Shown here: one piece after another, positions 18,516-25,217 of the stretch | Layout of the letters: the number at the start of each line of letters is the position of its first letter | How positions within the stretch are numbered: the first letter of the stretch is position 1 | Assembly (NCBI GenBank): GCA_023382975.1 | Contig: JAHDXO010000033.1 | Span: 54,336-118,335, forward strand | DNA length: 64,000 bases | Origin: Pirellulaceae bacterium | GTDB taxonomy: Bacteria > Planctomycetota > Planctomycetia > Pirellulales > Pirellulaceae | Direction: 5' to 3' | Position numbers and translations under genes: made by a program | Notes under the pieces: model-generated | Databases searched by the model: none | Seen by the model: the letters and a program-made list of their open reading frames with translations, nothing else | What the model was told of the DNA's origin: nothing

Positions 18516-19729
18516 GATGGTCGAAGAGCCTGACGCTATCGATCGAAATCCTGGCGGCTCACAAGCTGCGCACTTTGCTGAGCGTGCTGGGAATTGTCGT
18601 GGGCGTAGCCGCGGTGATCCTGATGGTGGCGGTTGGCAAAGGGGCGGAGAAACGGATCTTGGACCGGATCCGCGATATGGGCACCAACCTGGTGACGGTC
18701 AGTGCCGGACAGACGCGGATCATCGCCGGGCGGCAACGGCAGATCAGCATCGTCACCACACTGATCGTCGAAGACGCCGCGGCGATCATGGAAGAATGCC
18801 CCTCGGTCGCCGCCGCCGCTCCGGCCATCGACAAGAAATTCGCCGCTCGGTGGGAATCGGAGAACGCCAACACCACGGTGCTGGGGATCGATCCCGACGG
18901 ATTCAGCATCCGGAATATTTCGATCGCCGCCGGGCGGGGGTTCGATGCCGACGAGTGCCGCGGCCGAAGGCGTGTGGCGGTGGTCGGGCCTACGGCGGCG
19001 AAGAACCTCTTCCTGGACGCCGACCCGGTCGGTCTGACGTTCCGCATCGGGCGCATTCCGTTCGAAGTGATCGGAATCACCGCGGCCAAGGGCGTCGACG
19101 CCAACGGCCTGGATCAAGACGACGTGGTGCTCGTTCCCTTGGACACCGCCCTTCGGCGTCTGATGAACGTGGACCATGTCCAGACGGTCTACGTGCAAGC
19201 CAAGTCGGGCGAGTTGCTGGACCAAGCCGAAACCGAAATCCGCGAGTTGCTGCGCCGCCGCCATCGGTTGGGTGACAAGCCGGACGACTTCACCATTCAG
19301 AACCAAGCCACGCTGTTGGCCGCCGAACGCGAGACGGCGCAAGCGATGACGCTGCTGATCGGCAGCGTGTCCGGCATCTCGCTGGTGGTGGGCGGCGTGG
19401 GCATTCTGGCCGTCATGCTGATCTCGGTACGCGAGCGGACTCGCGAGATCGGTCTGCGCCGGGCGGTCGGCGCCCGGCGCTGTGATATCCGCAATCAGTT
19501 CCTCTTGGAATCCGCACTGCTGGCCGGCTTCGGAGGCGCGATCGGCGTGGCCCTCGGGGTCGGTGCCGCCTGGACTGCTGCCACGTTGGAATACTGGGAC
19601 GCCGTCGTCTCGTGGCCCTCAGCGGCCATCGGCTTCCTGTTCTCCGTCTCGCTCGGCATCTTCTTCGGCCTCTACCCCGCCACCCGCGCCGCCGCGCTGG
19701 AGCCCATCGAAGCGTTGCGGTCGGAGTAG
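18512..19729 (+). CDS. MacB-type ABC permease (third, more divergent)
   Basis: Protein of 405 aa. It shares the MacB topology (LRTLLSVLGIVVGVAAVILMVAVG; periplasmic domain; GISLVVGGVGILAVMLISVRERTREIGLRRAVGARRCDI; end PATRAAALEPIEALRSE) but is clearly more diverged than the first two, which resemble each other. The start is ATG 18512, overlapping the previous stop (ATGAGATGG). The frame is open far upstream, but that part only shadows the second permease. Three permeases per ATPase may mean alternative partners or different substrates. Confidence 0.9.
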   Translation: MRWSKSLTLSIEILAAHKLRTLLSVLGIVVGVAAVILMVAVGKGAEKRILDRIRDMGTNLVTVSAGQTRIIAGRQRQISIVTTLIVEDAAAIMEECPSVAAAAPAIDKKFAARWESENANTTVLGIDPDGFSIRNISIAAGRGFDADECRGRRRVAVVGPTAAKNLFLDADPVGLTFRIGRIPFEVIGITAAKGVDANGLDQDDVVLVPLDTALRRLMNVDHVQTVYVQAKSGELLDQAETEIRELLRRRHRLGDKPDDFTIQNQATLLAAERETAQAMTLLIGSVSGISLVVGGVGILAVMLISVRERTREIGLRRAVGARRCDIRNQFLLESALLAGFGGAIGVALGVGAAWTAATLEYWDAVVSWPSAAIGFLFSVSLGIFFGLYPATRAAALEPIEALRSE

Positions 19730-20016
19730 AGTGCCGCAGCAAATAGGACGGACTGAAGCGAAGACGAAGCAATCTCCGTACCCCGCTAACTTGCCCAGCG
19801 GATCGTTCGGTATCCGCTACTCCCCCCTTTCCGCGGCCCGCATTAGCCCTGACGAATGCCAACAGAGCACTGAGAACTGGGGAGCGGACGCGGGAAATTC
19901 AGAGAGAAATCCAAGATTCATGCGGTTGCCGAAAGCTCGCGATGGACGGCGTCGGACGGACACGGTAGAATCCAGGGCAGCAGCCAACGGTCACTGTGAA
20001 TCGGCGCAGGAATCCC

Positions 20017-20919
20017 ATGTCGCTAGGAATCAAACCAACCGTCGATTTCGTGTTCAAGAAGGTATTTGGCAGTCCGGAGAATGTCTCTGTTCTGATCGGG
20101 CTGTTGAACGCCATCCTGAAGCTCGATCATCCGATCGTCCACGTCGAGATTCTCAATCCTTTCAGCTATCGGGAGTTCGCGGAAGACAAGCTTGTCGTGC
20201 TGGACGTCCGGGCACGCGATTCGGCGGGCAGGTGGCTGAATATCGAGATGCAGGTAAGCATTTTTGGCGGGCTTCTGCAGCGATTGGTGTACTACGCCTG
20301 TACGATGTATGTTGGCCAGTTGGAGTCTGGCGGAAGTTATGCGAATCTACGATCCGCGATCTCGATTTGCCTGCTCGACAAGAGGTTATTTCGCGACGAC
20401 ACGATAGCCCACCACCGTTTCCGGCTGGTGGATCAAGAGCATGGCATGGAGATTCCCGACTCCATCGCGGTACACACGGTCGAGTTGACGAAATATAATT
20501 TGCAGGAGGCAACGATTTCTTCGGCGTCGGCCATCGAGCAGTGGGCTTTCTTTTTCTTGTTTGCGGACCGGTATCAGCCGGAACGCCTGCGGGAATTGTT
20601 GCCGGGGGTCGAGTTTCAGCAAGCGATTTCGGTGGTCGAAGCGATCGCGGCCAAGACGGAGGATCGGATGATGTACGACCAGCGTTTGAAGGCACAACGC
20701 GACTATCAGTGGGGACTGGACAGCGCACGTCAGGAGGGACGCCAAGAAGGACGTCAAGAAGGCTGGAAAGGCGGTGAGTTGGCGGGAAAAATCAAGCTAT
20801 TGCAGGAGCTTCTCGGACAAGAGCCGAGTTCTACGGCAAGTCTGCGCGAACGGACGATCAGCGAACTGTCCGGACTTCTAGCGGACCTGCAGCAACGTCT
20901 GCGCTCGCGCGAATCCTGA
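20017..20919 (+). CDS. Rpn-family PD-(D/E)XK nuclease / transposase-like protein
   Basis: Protein of 300 aa. The N-terminus IKPTVDFVFKKVFGSPENVSVLIGLLNAIL is typical of the Rpn (recombination-promoting nuclease) family. The PD-(D/E)XK core is visible as Asp63 (VLDVRARD), then Glu77 and Gln79 in NIEMQ. The C-terminus has the short repeats seen in the family (RQEGRQEGRQEGWKGG). E. coli relatives are DNA endonucleases that promote RecA-independent recombination, and they are often multicopy in planctomycetes. An AGGAAT site precedes ATG 20017. The in-frame GTG at 19996 is less likely. Confidence 0.87.
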   Translation: MSLGIKPTVDFVFKKVFGSPENVSVLIGLLNAILKLDHPIVHVEILNPFSYREFAEDKLVVLDVRARDSAGRWLNIEMQVSIFGGLLQRLVYYACTMYVGQLESGGSYANLRSAISICLLDKRLFRDDTIAHHRFRLVDQEHGMEIPDSIAVHTVELTKYNLQEATISSASAIEQWAFFFLFADRYQPERLRELLPGVEFQQAISVVEAIAAKTEDRMMYDQRLKAQRDYQWGLDSARQEGRQEGRQEGWKGGELAGKIKLLQELLGQEPSSTASLRERTISELSGLLADLQQRLRSRES

Positions 20920-21524
20920 CCGATTCACAAATGGCAGCGTTCCGGTGGAGACTGCAGGCCACGTGTTGTTCTGCCTACACGTCGCACGCCAACCCGCCCG
21001 ACCTGTTCGGCCGCCATCAGAACCGCCTGGCGAGAGCCATCACAGATCCTCCCGCCCGAGACCATCGCCACGCCCAGCGTCGCCAGCACCGCCCACGTCC
21101 ACATCCTGGATGCCGCGCAGCTTCTCCCGATCGTTGAAAAGACTCGAACTGGGTGAAACGAGAATCCGGATGGTCCACACACGGCGAAAAAACGCTGCGA
21201 GGGCGAGAGCGATCGAGCGATCACAACAGCCCTGAACTCGGACGGCGCAAGAGTCCGAGACGTCCGAGAGCCGTGGCCGGAATTGGGCGCCCCGCGCGAC
21301 GTCGGATTGCCAGACGGACCTCGCGCCGCGGTCTTGGCCCACGGGAAAAAGACTCTTCGCGTCGCCGCAACCCCTTACCAGAACTGGCGATAAAACGCAA
21401 AAAGGCCGACGTCTCTGGACGCCGGTCTTGCGTATGACCCTGCGGTAGCTGGAGTTTGCTACCGGGAAAGCAAGTTATGTGCTTCGCACTCGCTTCGAAC
21501 TAGGCTCGGAACTGTGGGTCATGA
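20920..21524. other. Gene-poor accessory stretch
   Basis: No convincing gene is seen over about 600 bp. Several short frames on both strands lack family features and ribosome sites. Two hairpins occur near its end (21396-21432, and GGTAGC/GCTACC at 21443-21462). The stretch leads into the target duplication of the insertion sequence and may be what remains of genes lost from this zone. Confidence 0.4.
21396..21432. terminator. Imperfect hairpin, possible terminator
   Basis: CGCAA...TTGCG outer arms enclose a further near-complementary GGCCGACGTC / GACGCCGGTC stem around the loop TCTG. No T-run follows on either strand, so a role as intrinsic terminator is doubtful. A second hairpin with 6-bp GGTAGC/GCTACC arms lies 10 bp downstream. 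Confidence 0.3.
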
Positions 21525-21532
21525 TCATAAGT

Positions 21533-22557
21533 AGGGGGTATCCAGTTGACTCCACCACCACTAGATGTTGTGGTCGAGCACGGGGATCGGGCGGCCGCCG
21601 ATGATGTGATCGTAAGGGACGGCGTCGATCTGGACGGCTTGTTGTAGAAGGCGGTAGAACAGCTTCCCTCGCGATTTGCTGGTGCGGCGGTTGAAGCGGA
21701 ACGTGAATTCGTCGAGGTAGTAGTCCAAGTGCTCGGGCTGGACCGCGCCCTGGTGCGTTCCGAGCAGCCAACGCTTCAGCAGCGAGGCGACACGATGTAC
21801 GCGAGGCAGGAACCGGCAGGCCGCATCCTTGTCCTTGCCCAACAGGATGGTCGCTTCATGGCCGTAGCCGAGCGATTCCAAACCCGCGTACGCAGGCAGA
21901 CCATCGGTGTGCACAACGCTGCCCGGGTCGATGGATTGGCGAATGAAGCCGTGCAAGTTGACGCGCGTCGTATTGCGGATGCGTGCGAGTCGGATTCGTC
22001 CGATCCCTTCGCCGTCCTCTTCGGCGGCGATGATGACCAGCGATTTGCGGCCGAGACGTCGTCCTGGCGAGTTGGGATCTTCACCACCGATAAACGTCTC
22101 GTCGACTTCCACGCGGCCGTGAAGCCGGTCTCGCCCCGGACGGACCATCGCACGGCGAAGCTTGTGAAGCCACGTCCAGGCGGTCGAATAGCTCCCGAGC
22201 CCGAGCACGGCCTGCAAACTCGCGGCACTCGCGCCGTTCTTCTGACTGGTGACGTGCCACACGGCGCGAAACCACATGCGGAGCGGCTTGTGCGTGTCCT
22301 GGAAAATCGTGCCGGCCGTGACCGAGGCCTGGTGCCGGCAGGCCGCGCAGATGAGCCGACCTCGCGTCGCCGGCCAGCCGCCACAATGGCCGCAGCGAGG
22401 ACAGACAAATCCGTCCGGCCATCGCAGGCGAGCCAGATACTCCCGGCACGCCTCCTCGGTCGAAAACCGATCTTCCAGTTCTAAGACCGTCCGCGGATAC
22501 GTTTCCATGCCCCACATACTACATGTTGTGGGTGGTGGAGTCAACTGGATAGCCCCT
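21533..22557. mobile_element. Complete IS1595-family insertion sequence
   Basis: A 1025-bp element. Its ends are inverted repeats of 27 bp with one mismatch: both begin AGGGG, then G or C, then TATCCAGTTGACTCCACC (left 21533-21559, right the complement of 22531-22557). It is flanked by a perfect 8-bp direct duplication, TCATAAGT, at 21525-21532 and 22558-22565. An 8-bp duplication is the rule for IS1595-type elements. It carries one transposase gene on the minus strand. Perfect duplications and an uninterrupted gene suggest a recent and possibly active insertion. It lies immediately upstream of the integrase remnant. Confidence 0.9.
21561..22517 (-). CDS. IS1595-family transposase
   Basis: Protein of about 318 aa. 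An N-terminal zinc ribbon (CPRCGHCGG, then LICAACRHQ) is followed by the ISXO2-like DDE catalytic domain: the first Asp in RVEVDETFIGGEDPN, the second in SVVHTDGLPAY. The C-terminal segment (HLDYYLDEFTFRFNRR) is typical of the family. The start lies at or near 22517 or 22508; the longest frame begins at a TTG inside the terminal inverted repeat and is less likely. The full-length intact frame suggests it is functional. Confidence 0.88.
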   Translation of the reverse strand: MWGMETYPRTVLELEDRFSTEEACREYLARLRWPDGFVCPRCGHCGGWPATRGRLICAACRHQASVTAGTIFQDTHKPLRMWFRAVWHVTSQKNGASAASLQAVLGLGSYSTAWTWLHKLRRAMVRPGRDRLHGRVEVDETFIGGEDPNSPGRRLGRKSLVIIAAEEDGEGIGRIRLARIRNTTRVNLHGFIRQSIDPGSVVHTDGLPAYAGLESLGYGHEATILLGKDKDAACRFLPRVHRVASLLKRWLLGTHQGAVQPEHLDYYLDEFTFRFNRRTSKSRGKLFYRLLQQAVQIDAVPYDHIIGGRPIPVLDHNI

Positions 22558-22734
22558 TCATAAGTTCATTACCGGCGATTTTGGCGACTTGATCCACACG
22601 CTGCCAAGCTTCGCTGCCTGTCGACGTATCCCCGAAAGTGCCGCTGTTTCGAATCTGGCGCGTCTCTTGGTGTCCGTCACCGCTGTCGCTCGCACGAATA
22701 CCGTGTTGCTGAAGATGGTCCGCGAGGCGGCACG

Positions 22735-22905
22735 ATGATCTACACGCATGTGCTGAACCGCGGAGGCCGGGACGTTCGCAGTCCCCTGGATAGGGAGCAA
22801 GCGCACGGGTCGGCCTATGCCGGGCGAATCGTCCGAGATCGAAATGCGCAACGTCTTTTTGTGCAGAGCTTTAGGTATTCGATGGCGACCAACTGGTGGC
22901 GGTGA
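22735..22905 (+). pseudogene. 3' remnant of an integron integrase gene (intI)
   Basis: From 22735 the plus strand reads MIYTHVLNRGGRDVRSPLDRE, which closely matches the conserved C-terminal end of integron integrases (TTMIYTHVL...GVRSPLD), including the catalytic Tyr of MIYTH. The usual preceding RHSFATHLLEDG...LGH block is absent or scrambled, although a weak VRH...AEDG trace is readable in the same frame just upstream. After the SPLD end the frame runs on to a stop at 22903-22905 without family features. Only the last 20 or so codons are recognisable. The IS1595 element begins only about 180 bp upstream. The orientation is toward the cassettes, as in reverse integrons known from Blastopirellula and Treponema. 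Confidence 0.68.
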
Positions 22906-23125
22906 TAGGCCGACCCAGCCGGTCGGTCTATTCGGCGGTCAATAGGACATTATCCAGGTCGGCCTATTCCGGTGGGCGGCACGGAGCCGGTGCCGATTCA
23001 ACTGCTTGACAGGCAAGGGATTAAAGCGATAATCGTCCTGTGGCGGCGGCCGGGATAGCCCGCCGCGCCGGTCGGCCTATTCCCTGGGTGCGTGCCCGTG
23101 ATAGGCCGTTATGGATAATCATTAG
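22783..23125 (+). repeat. Integron leader / attI-like region, copy A
   Basis: A 340-bp region that recurs at 53478-53819 with roughly 80 percent identity. Homology starts at the end of the integrase gene (CCCCTGGAT, codons for PLD) and stops at the G/TT of GTTCGGC at 23125. It includes a sigma70-like promoter (23006-23033) and iterations of the motif TCGGCCTAT (direct at 22810, 22959 and 23072, a variant TCGGTCTAT near 22923, and inverted ATAGGCCG copies at 22905 and 23101). No open frame spans it. By position it is the attI site plus cassette promoter of an integron whose integrase gene lies upstream. Confidence 0.65.
23006..23033 (+). promoter_or_regulatory. Cassette promoter (Pc-like), copy A
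   Basis: TTGACA at 23006-23011 and GATAAT at 23028-23033 are separated by 16 bp, close to the sigma70 consensus and pointing into the first cassette, whose GTG start is 116 bp downstream. The second leader has TTGACG and GACAAT at the same places with the same spacing. A conserved promoter inside the attI leader is the hallmark of integron Pc promoters. Confidence 0.6.
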
Positions 23126-23148
23126 TTCGGCGAGCGGAGGATGTCACG

Positions 23149-23733
23149 GTGGCGACAGCTCTGGACACGGCGGTAACGTCCGTCGCCGTCCTGATCGACG
23201 ACGCGGAGCAGTTCCGCGCCCGCGCCGCTGCCGTGGCGCGGGAACTGGGGCCGGCTGCCATCGAGGAGTTGGCCACTCGGTTCCACTCCCCGCCCCGGCC
23301 CGAGCCGCCGGGGTTCGGGTACGAGCAGCGGGGGCTAGGCGGGTGGCTCTCGACTTGGCAGTTCGCCATCTTCGAGCTGTTCTACCAGTTCGGGGCGGCC
23401 GCCCTGCCGGTTCTTCGCCGGGTGGCGTTCGGGGAATACGACTGGACCCAGGGTAACGCCGTCGAGGTGCTGGTCCGGCTGGCCGCGGCCGGGGTCGAGC
23501 GCGAGCGGACGGTGGCCGACCTGCGGCGGGAGTTCCCCAACTTCCGGTACGAGGCAACACTGTACTCGGTCGGCCCGCTGCTCCACCACTCCGCGCGCGA
23601 CCCAGCCATCGCGGCCGTAGTCCGCGAGCTGGAGGAGATGCCCGAGTGGCGGGAGGCCGCGGAGGAGTTGCGGGCGGCGGGCCGTGTCCCGGACGCCGAA
23701 CCAGGCGCTGCAGCGGACGGCGGGGGCACTTAG
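23149..23733 (+). CDS. Integron cassette 1: hypothetical HEAT-like protein
   Basis: Protein of 194 aa with a GTG start, supported by GGAGG about 9 bases upstream. It is rich in Ala, Arg and Glu and predicted to be all helical. The middle resembles HEAT/armadillo-type repeats (ALPVLRRVAFGEYDWTQGNAVEVLVRLAAAGVERERTVADLRREF), which are often used for protein contacts in immunity-like (Imm) and repair proteins. I do not recognise the family. Base composition is much more GC-rich than its neighbours, as expected for a cassette of separate origin. The gene starts 24 bases after the attI-type GTT core, and its last codons lie inside attC1. Confidence 0.7.
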   Translation: MATALDTAVTSVAVLIDDAEQFRARAAAVARELGPAAIEELATRFHSPPRPEPPGFGYEQRGLGGWLSTWQFAIFELFYQFGAAALPVLRRVAFGEYDWTQGNAVEVLVRLAAAGVERERTVADLRREFPNFRYEATLYSVGPLLHHSARDPAIAAVVRELEEMPEWREAAEELRAAGRVPDAEPGAAADGGGT

Positions 23734-23791
23734 GCTTTCTAGAGTTCATAGCTCATCCAGCCCTCGCCGCTGCTGAGCTTGATCGTTATGC
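23695..23791 (+). other. attC recombination site of cassette 1
   Basis: The 97-bp site begins with R'' GCCGAAC (23695-23701), the exact complement of GTTCGGC that starts this cassette at 23125. It ends with R' GTTATGC (23785-23791), which also opens cassette 2. Between them, GCAGCGG-A-CG (23710-23719) pairs with CGCCGCTGC (23765-23773) perfectly except for one bulged A, like the extrahelical base that sets attC strand choice. The stop codon of cassette 1 lies inside the site, which is usual for cassettes. Confidence 0.65.
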
Positions 23792-23794
23792 ACT

Positions 23795-24586
23795 ATGCCT
23801 CGTATCGACTTCACAGCACCGCTCATCGTCACTGACGCGGAGGACCGTCTTGTTGCGGACTGGTCGACGCTGCAAGAGTTCGTTGGGCGATCGTTCGAGA
23901 ATACTGACATCATTGGCTACTTCGGGCAATCGATCGAAGACGTACCCGTGGCTGTCTTGCTTGAACGATCCGGGGACATCCAAATTCTCGCCAATCTACA
24001 AAATGATGGGTTGATCGCGAAGTCATCGCTTCGATCGGTTCGAGCGTTGTCAACCAACGAACTTGACATTCTTCAAAACCATGTTGAAGGCACGTGGTCT
24101 GACGGTGTCGGAGAAGGCCTCGACTTAGACGAAATGAATTTCCACATTGATCTAGACCACGTTGACCGGCAGCAGGTAGATGATGGCCTCGTCTCGCATG
24201 GATCTGGCACTCGTGATTTGTTTCCCTCAATTCATGCAGGCGACATCGAAAGGGTTCGTGCGGCAATTGAAAATGGCGAAAACGTCAATGCAATCCTTGG
24301 TGGCACCACAACATTGGGATGGGCAATTGCCTTTGCAGATGCACCAATCGCCCACCTCTTGATCGATAGTGGAGTGGACGTGCATTATCTTGAACATGGA
24401 ATGCAGACGGTCCTCGTCTCATGTGCTGCCAGCAGAAACCTTTCAGATGGTGACGCTGCTTCAGTCGCAGCGAGGTTGCTGACCATTGACGGGTTTGACC
24501 AAAATGAAATCCAGCGGGCTGTTGAAATTGCGGAACAACGAGGCAAGACAAGCCTCTTAGATGTTCTGAGAGGCCGGAGTGCATAA
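23795..24586 (+). CDS. Integron cassette 2: ankyrin-repeat protein
   Basis: Protein of 263 aa. The start ATG 23795 lies three bases after the GTTATGC core, a spacing typical of integron cassette genes. The first 140 residues match no family I know. The second half has ankyrin repeats (FPSIHAGDIERVRAAIENGENVNAI, TTTLGWAIAFADAPIAHLLIDSGVDVHYL, and a degenerate third), so it probably binds a protein partner. The stop TAA is part of the R'' box GCATAAC at 24581. Codon use is far less GC-rich than in cassette 1 and the flanking core genes. Confidence 0.8.
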   Translation: MPRIDFTAPLIVTDAEDRLVADWSTLQEFVGRSFENTDIIGYFGQSIEDVPVAVLLERSGDIQILANLQNDGLIAKSSLRSVRALSTNELDILQNHVEGTWSDGVGEGLDLDEMNFHIDLDHVDRQQVDDGLVSHGSGTRDLFPSIHAGDIERVRAAIENGENVNAILGGTTTLGWAIAFADAPIAHLLIDSGVDVHYLEHGMQTVLVSCAASRNLSDGDAASVAARLLTIDGFDQNEIQRAVEIAEQRGKTSLLDVLRGRSA

Positions 24587-24622
24587 CCAAGCCGTGAACA
24601 CGACGACTTGGTCCACGTGCTA
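24581..24622 (+). other. Partial attC site ending cassette 2
   Basis: R'' GCATAAC (24581-24587) is the perfect complement of the GTTATGC that begins this cassette. It is followed by CAAGCCG, a typical L'' sequence, and later by CGACTTGG, which pairs with CCAAGCCG at 7 of 8 positions. The expected R' (GTTRRRY) is not present: GTGCTAC stands in its place. The site therefore looks short or mutated, and it marks the edge of the array 34 bp before the carbonic anhydrase stop codon is complete. Confidence 0.45.
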
Positions 24623-25201
24623 CGCGGGCGAATCGGCGTCGAAGGCAATGAATCGGTCGTACTGTTCATCGTACCAGGTGAAGTGGCCGCTCTCGGCCAG
24701 GTAAAACGTCGCGTGGAGCCGCAATTCGCCGAGCCCCATCGCGTGAGCAACGGACGGATAGGTTTCCAGAAGCTGAAGTTGGCGGAGCAGGCGGGCTCGC
24801 AAACGATCGTTCTTGGCTTCTCGACGGTGAACTCGCTGCAAGAGTCCTCCGCCACTCGACGAGACGGATTCGCAATATCCCGTGTCGTCGTCGCAGGACC
24901 CCTCCGAGCACATCGAGTGTCCGCAGACCACGATGGAACGCACGCCGATGCGTTCGACGGCGAAGTTGATGGCGGAGAGTTCTCCCAGCAAATCGGCCTC
25001 GTCGGCAGGCACTTCACTCTCCGGCCGGCGCAGAACAAGGACGGGGCCGGCTCGGCAAATGCGGTCCACGACGGGATCCATCAGCCGGTCCGTGCAAACG
25101 ATCCACAGGCTTGGGCGTTCTCCCGGCTTGCGGATCCGATGGGCCTGCTGCTGCAAATCCACGAACGAACGATCGATTTCTGTATGACCTGTCTTGCTCA
25201 T
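24620..25201 (-). CDS. Divergent beta-carbonic anhydrase-like protein
   Basis: Protein of 193 aa. It has the zinc ligands expected of beta-carbonic anhydrases: the first Cys and Asp in CTDRLMD, then His and Cys in VVCGHSMC. But the RNAGN strand is replaced by VLRRPESEVP and the CxDxR pattern is shifted, so it is a divergent member and could bind zinc without normal catalysis. AGGAG lies upstream of ATG 25201, and the gene starts 16 bp after cysNC. As the last gene of the dabBA-cysD-cysNC cluster, it could interconvert CO2 and bicarbonate near the DabAB complex. It ends where the integron array begins. Confidence 0.75.
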   Translation of the reverse strand: MSKTGHTEIDRSFVDLQQQAHRIRKPGERPSLWIVCTDRLMDPVVDRICRAGPVLVLRRPESEVPADEADLLGELSAINFAVERIGVRSIVVCGHSMCSEGSCDDDTGYCESVSSSGGGLLQRVHRREAKNDRLRARLLRQLQLLETYPSVAHAMGLGELRLHATFYLAESGHFTWYDEQYDRFIAFDADSPA

Positions 25202-25217
25202 GACTTTGGTTCTCCTG

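Noticed and set aside
20945..21437. Several overlapping small frames between the Rpn gene and the IS
   Set aside because: No ribosome sites, low-complexity Arg/Pro/Ser translations and no conserved motif. I saw no sign of integrase sequence there either.
21396..21462. tRNA- or tmRNA-like end upstream of the insertion sequence
   Set aside because: Two hairpins and TTCGAA-type bases suggested a structured RNA, but no cloverleaf, anticodon arm or CCA-type end could be built.
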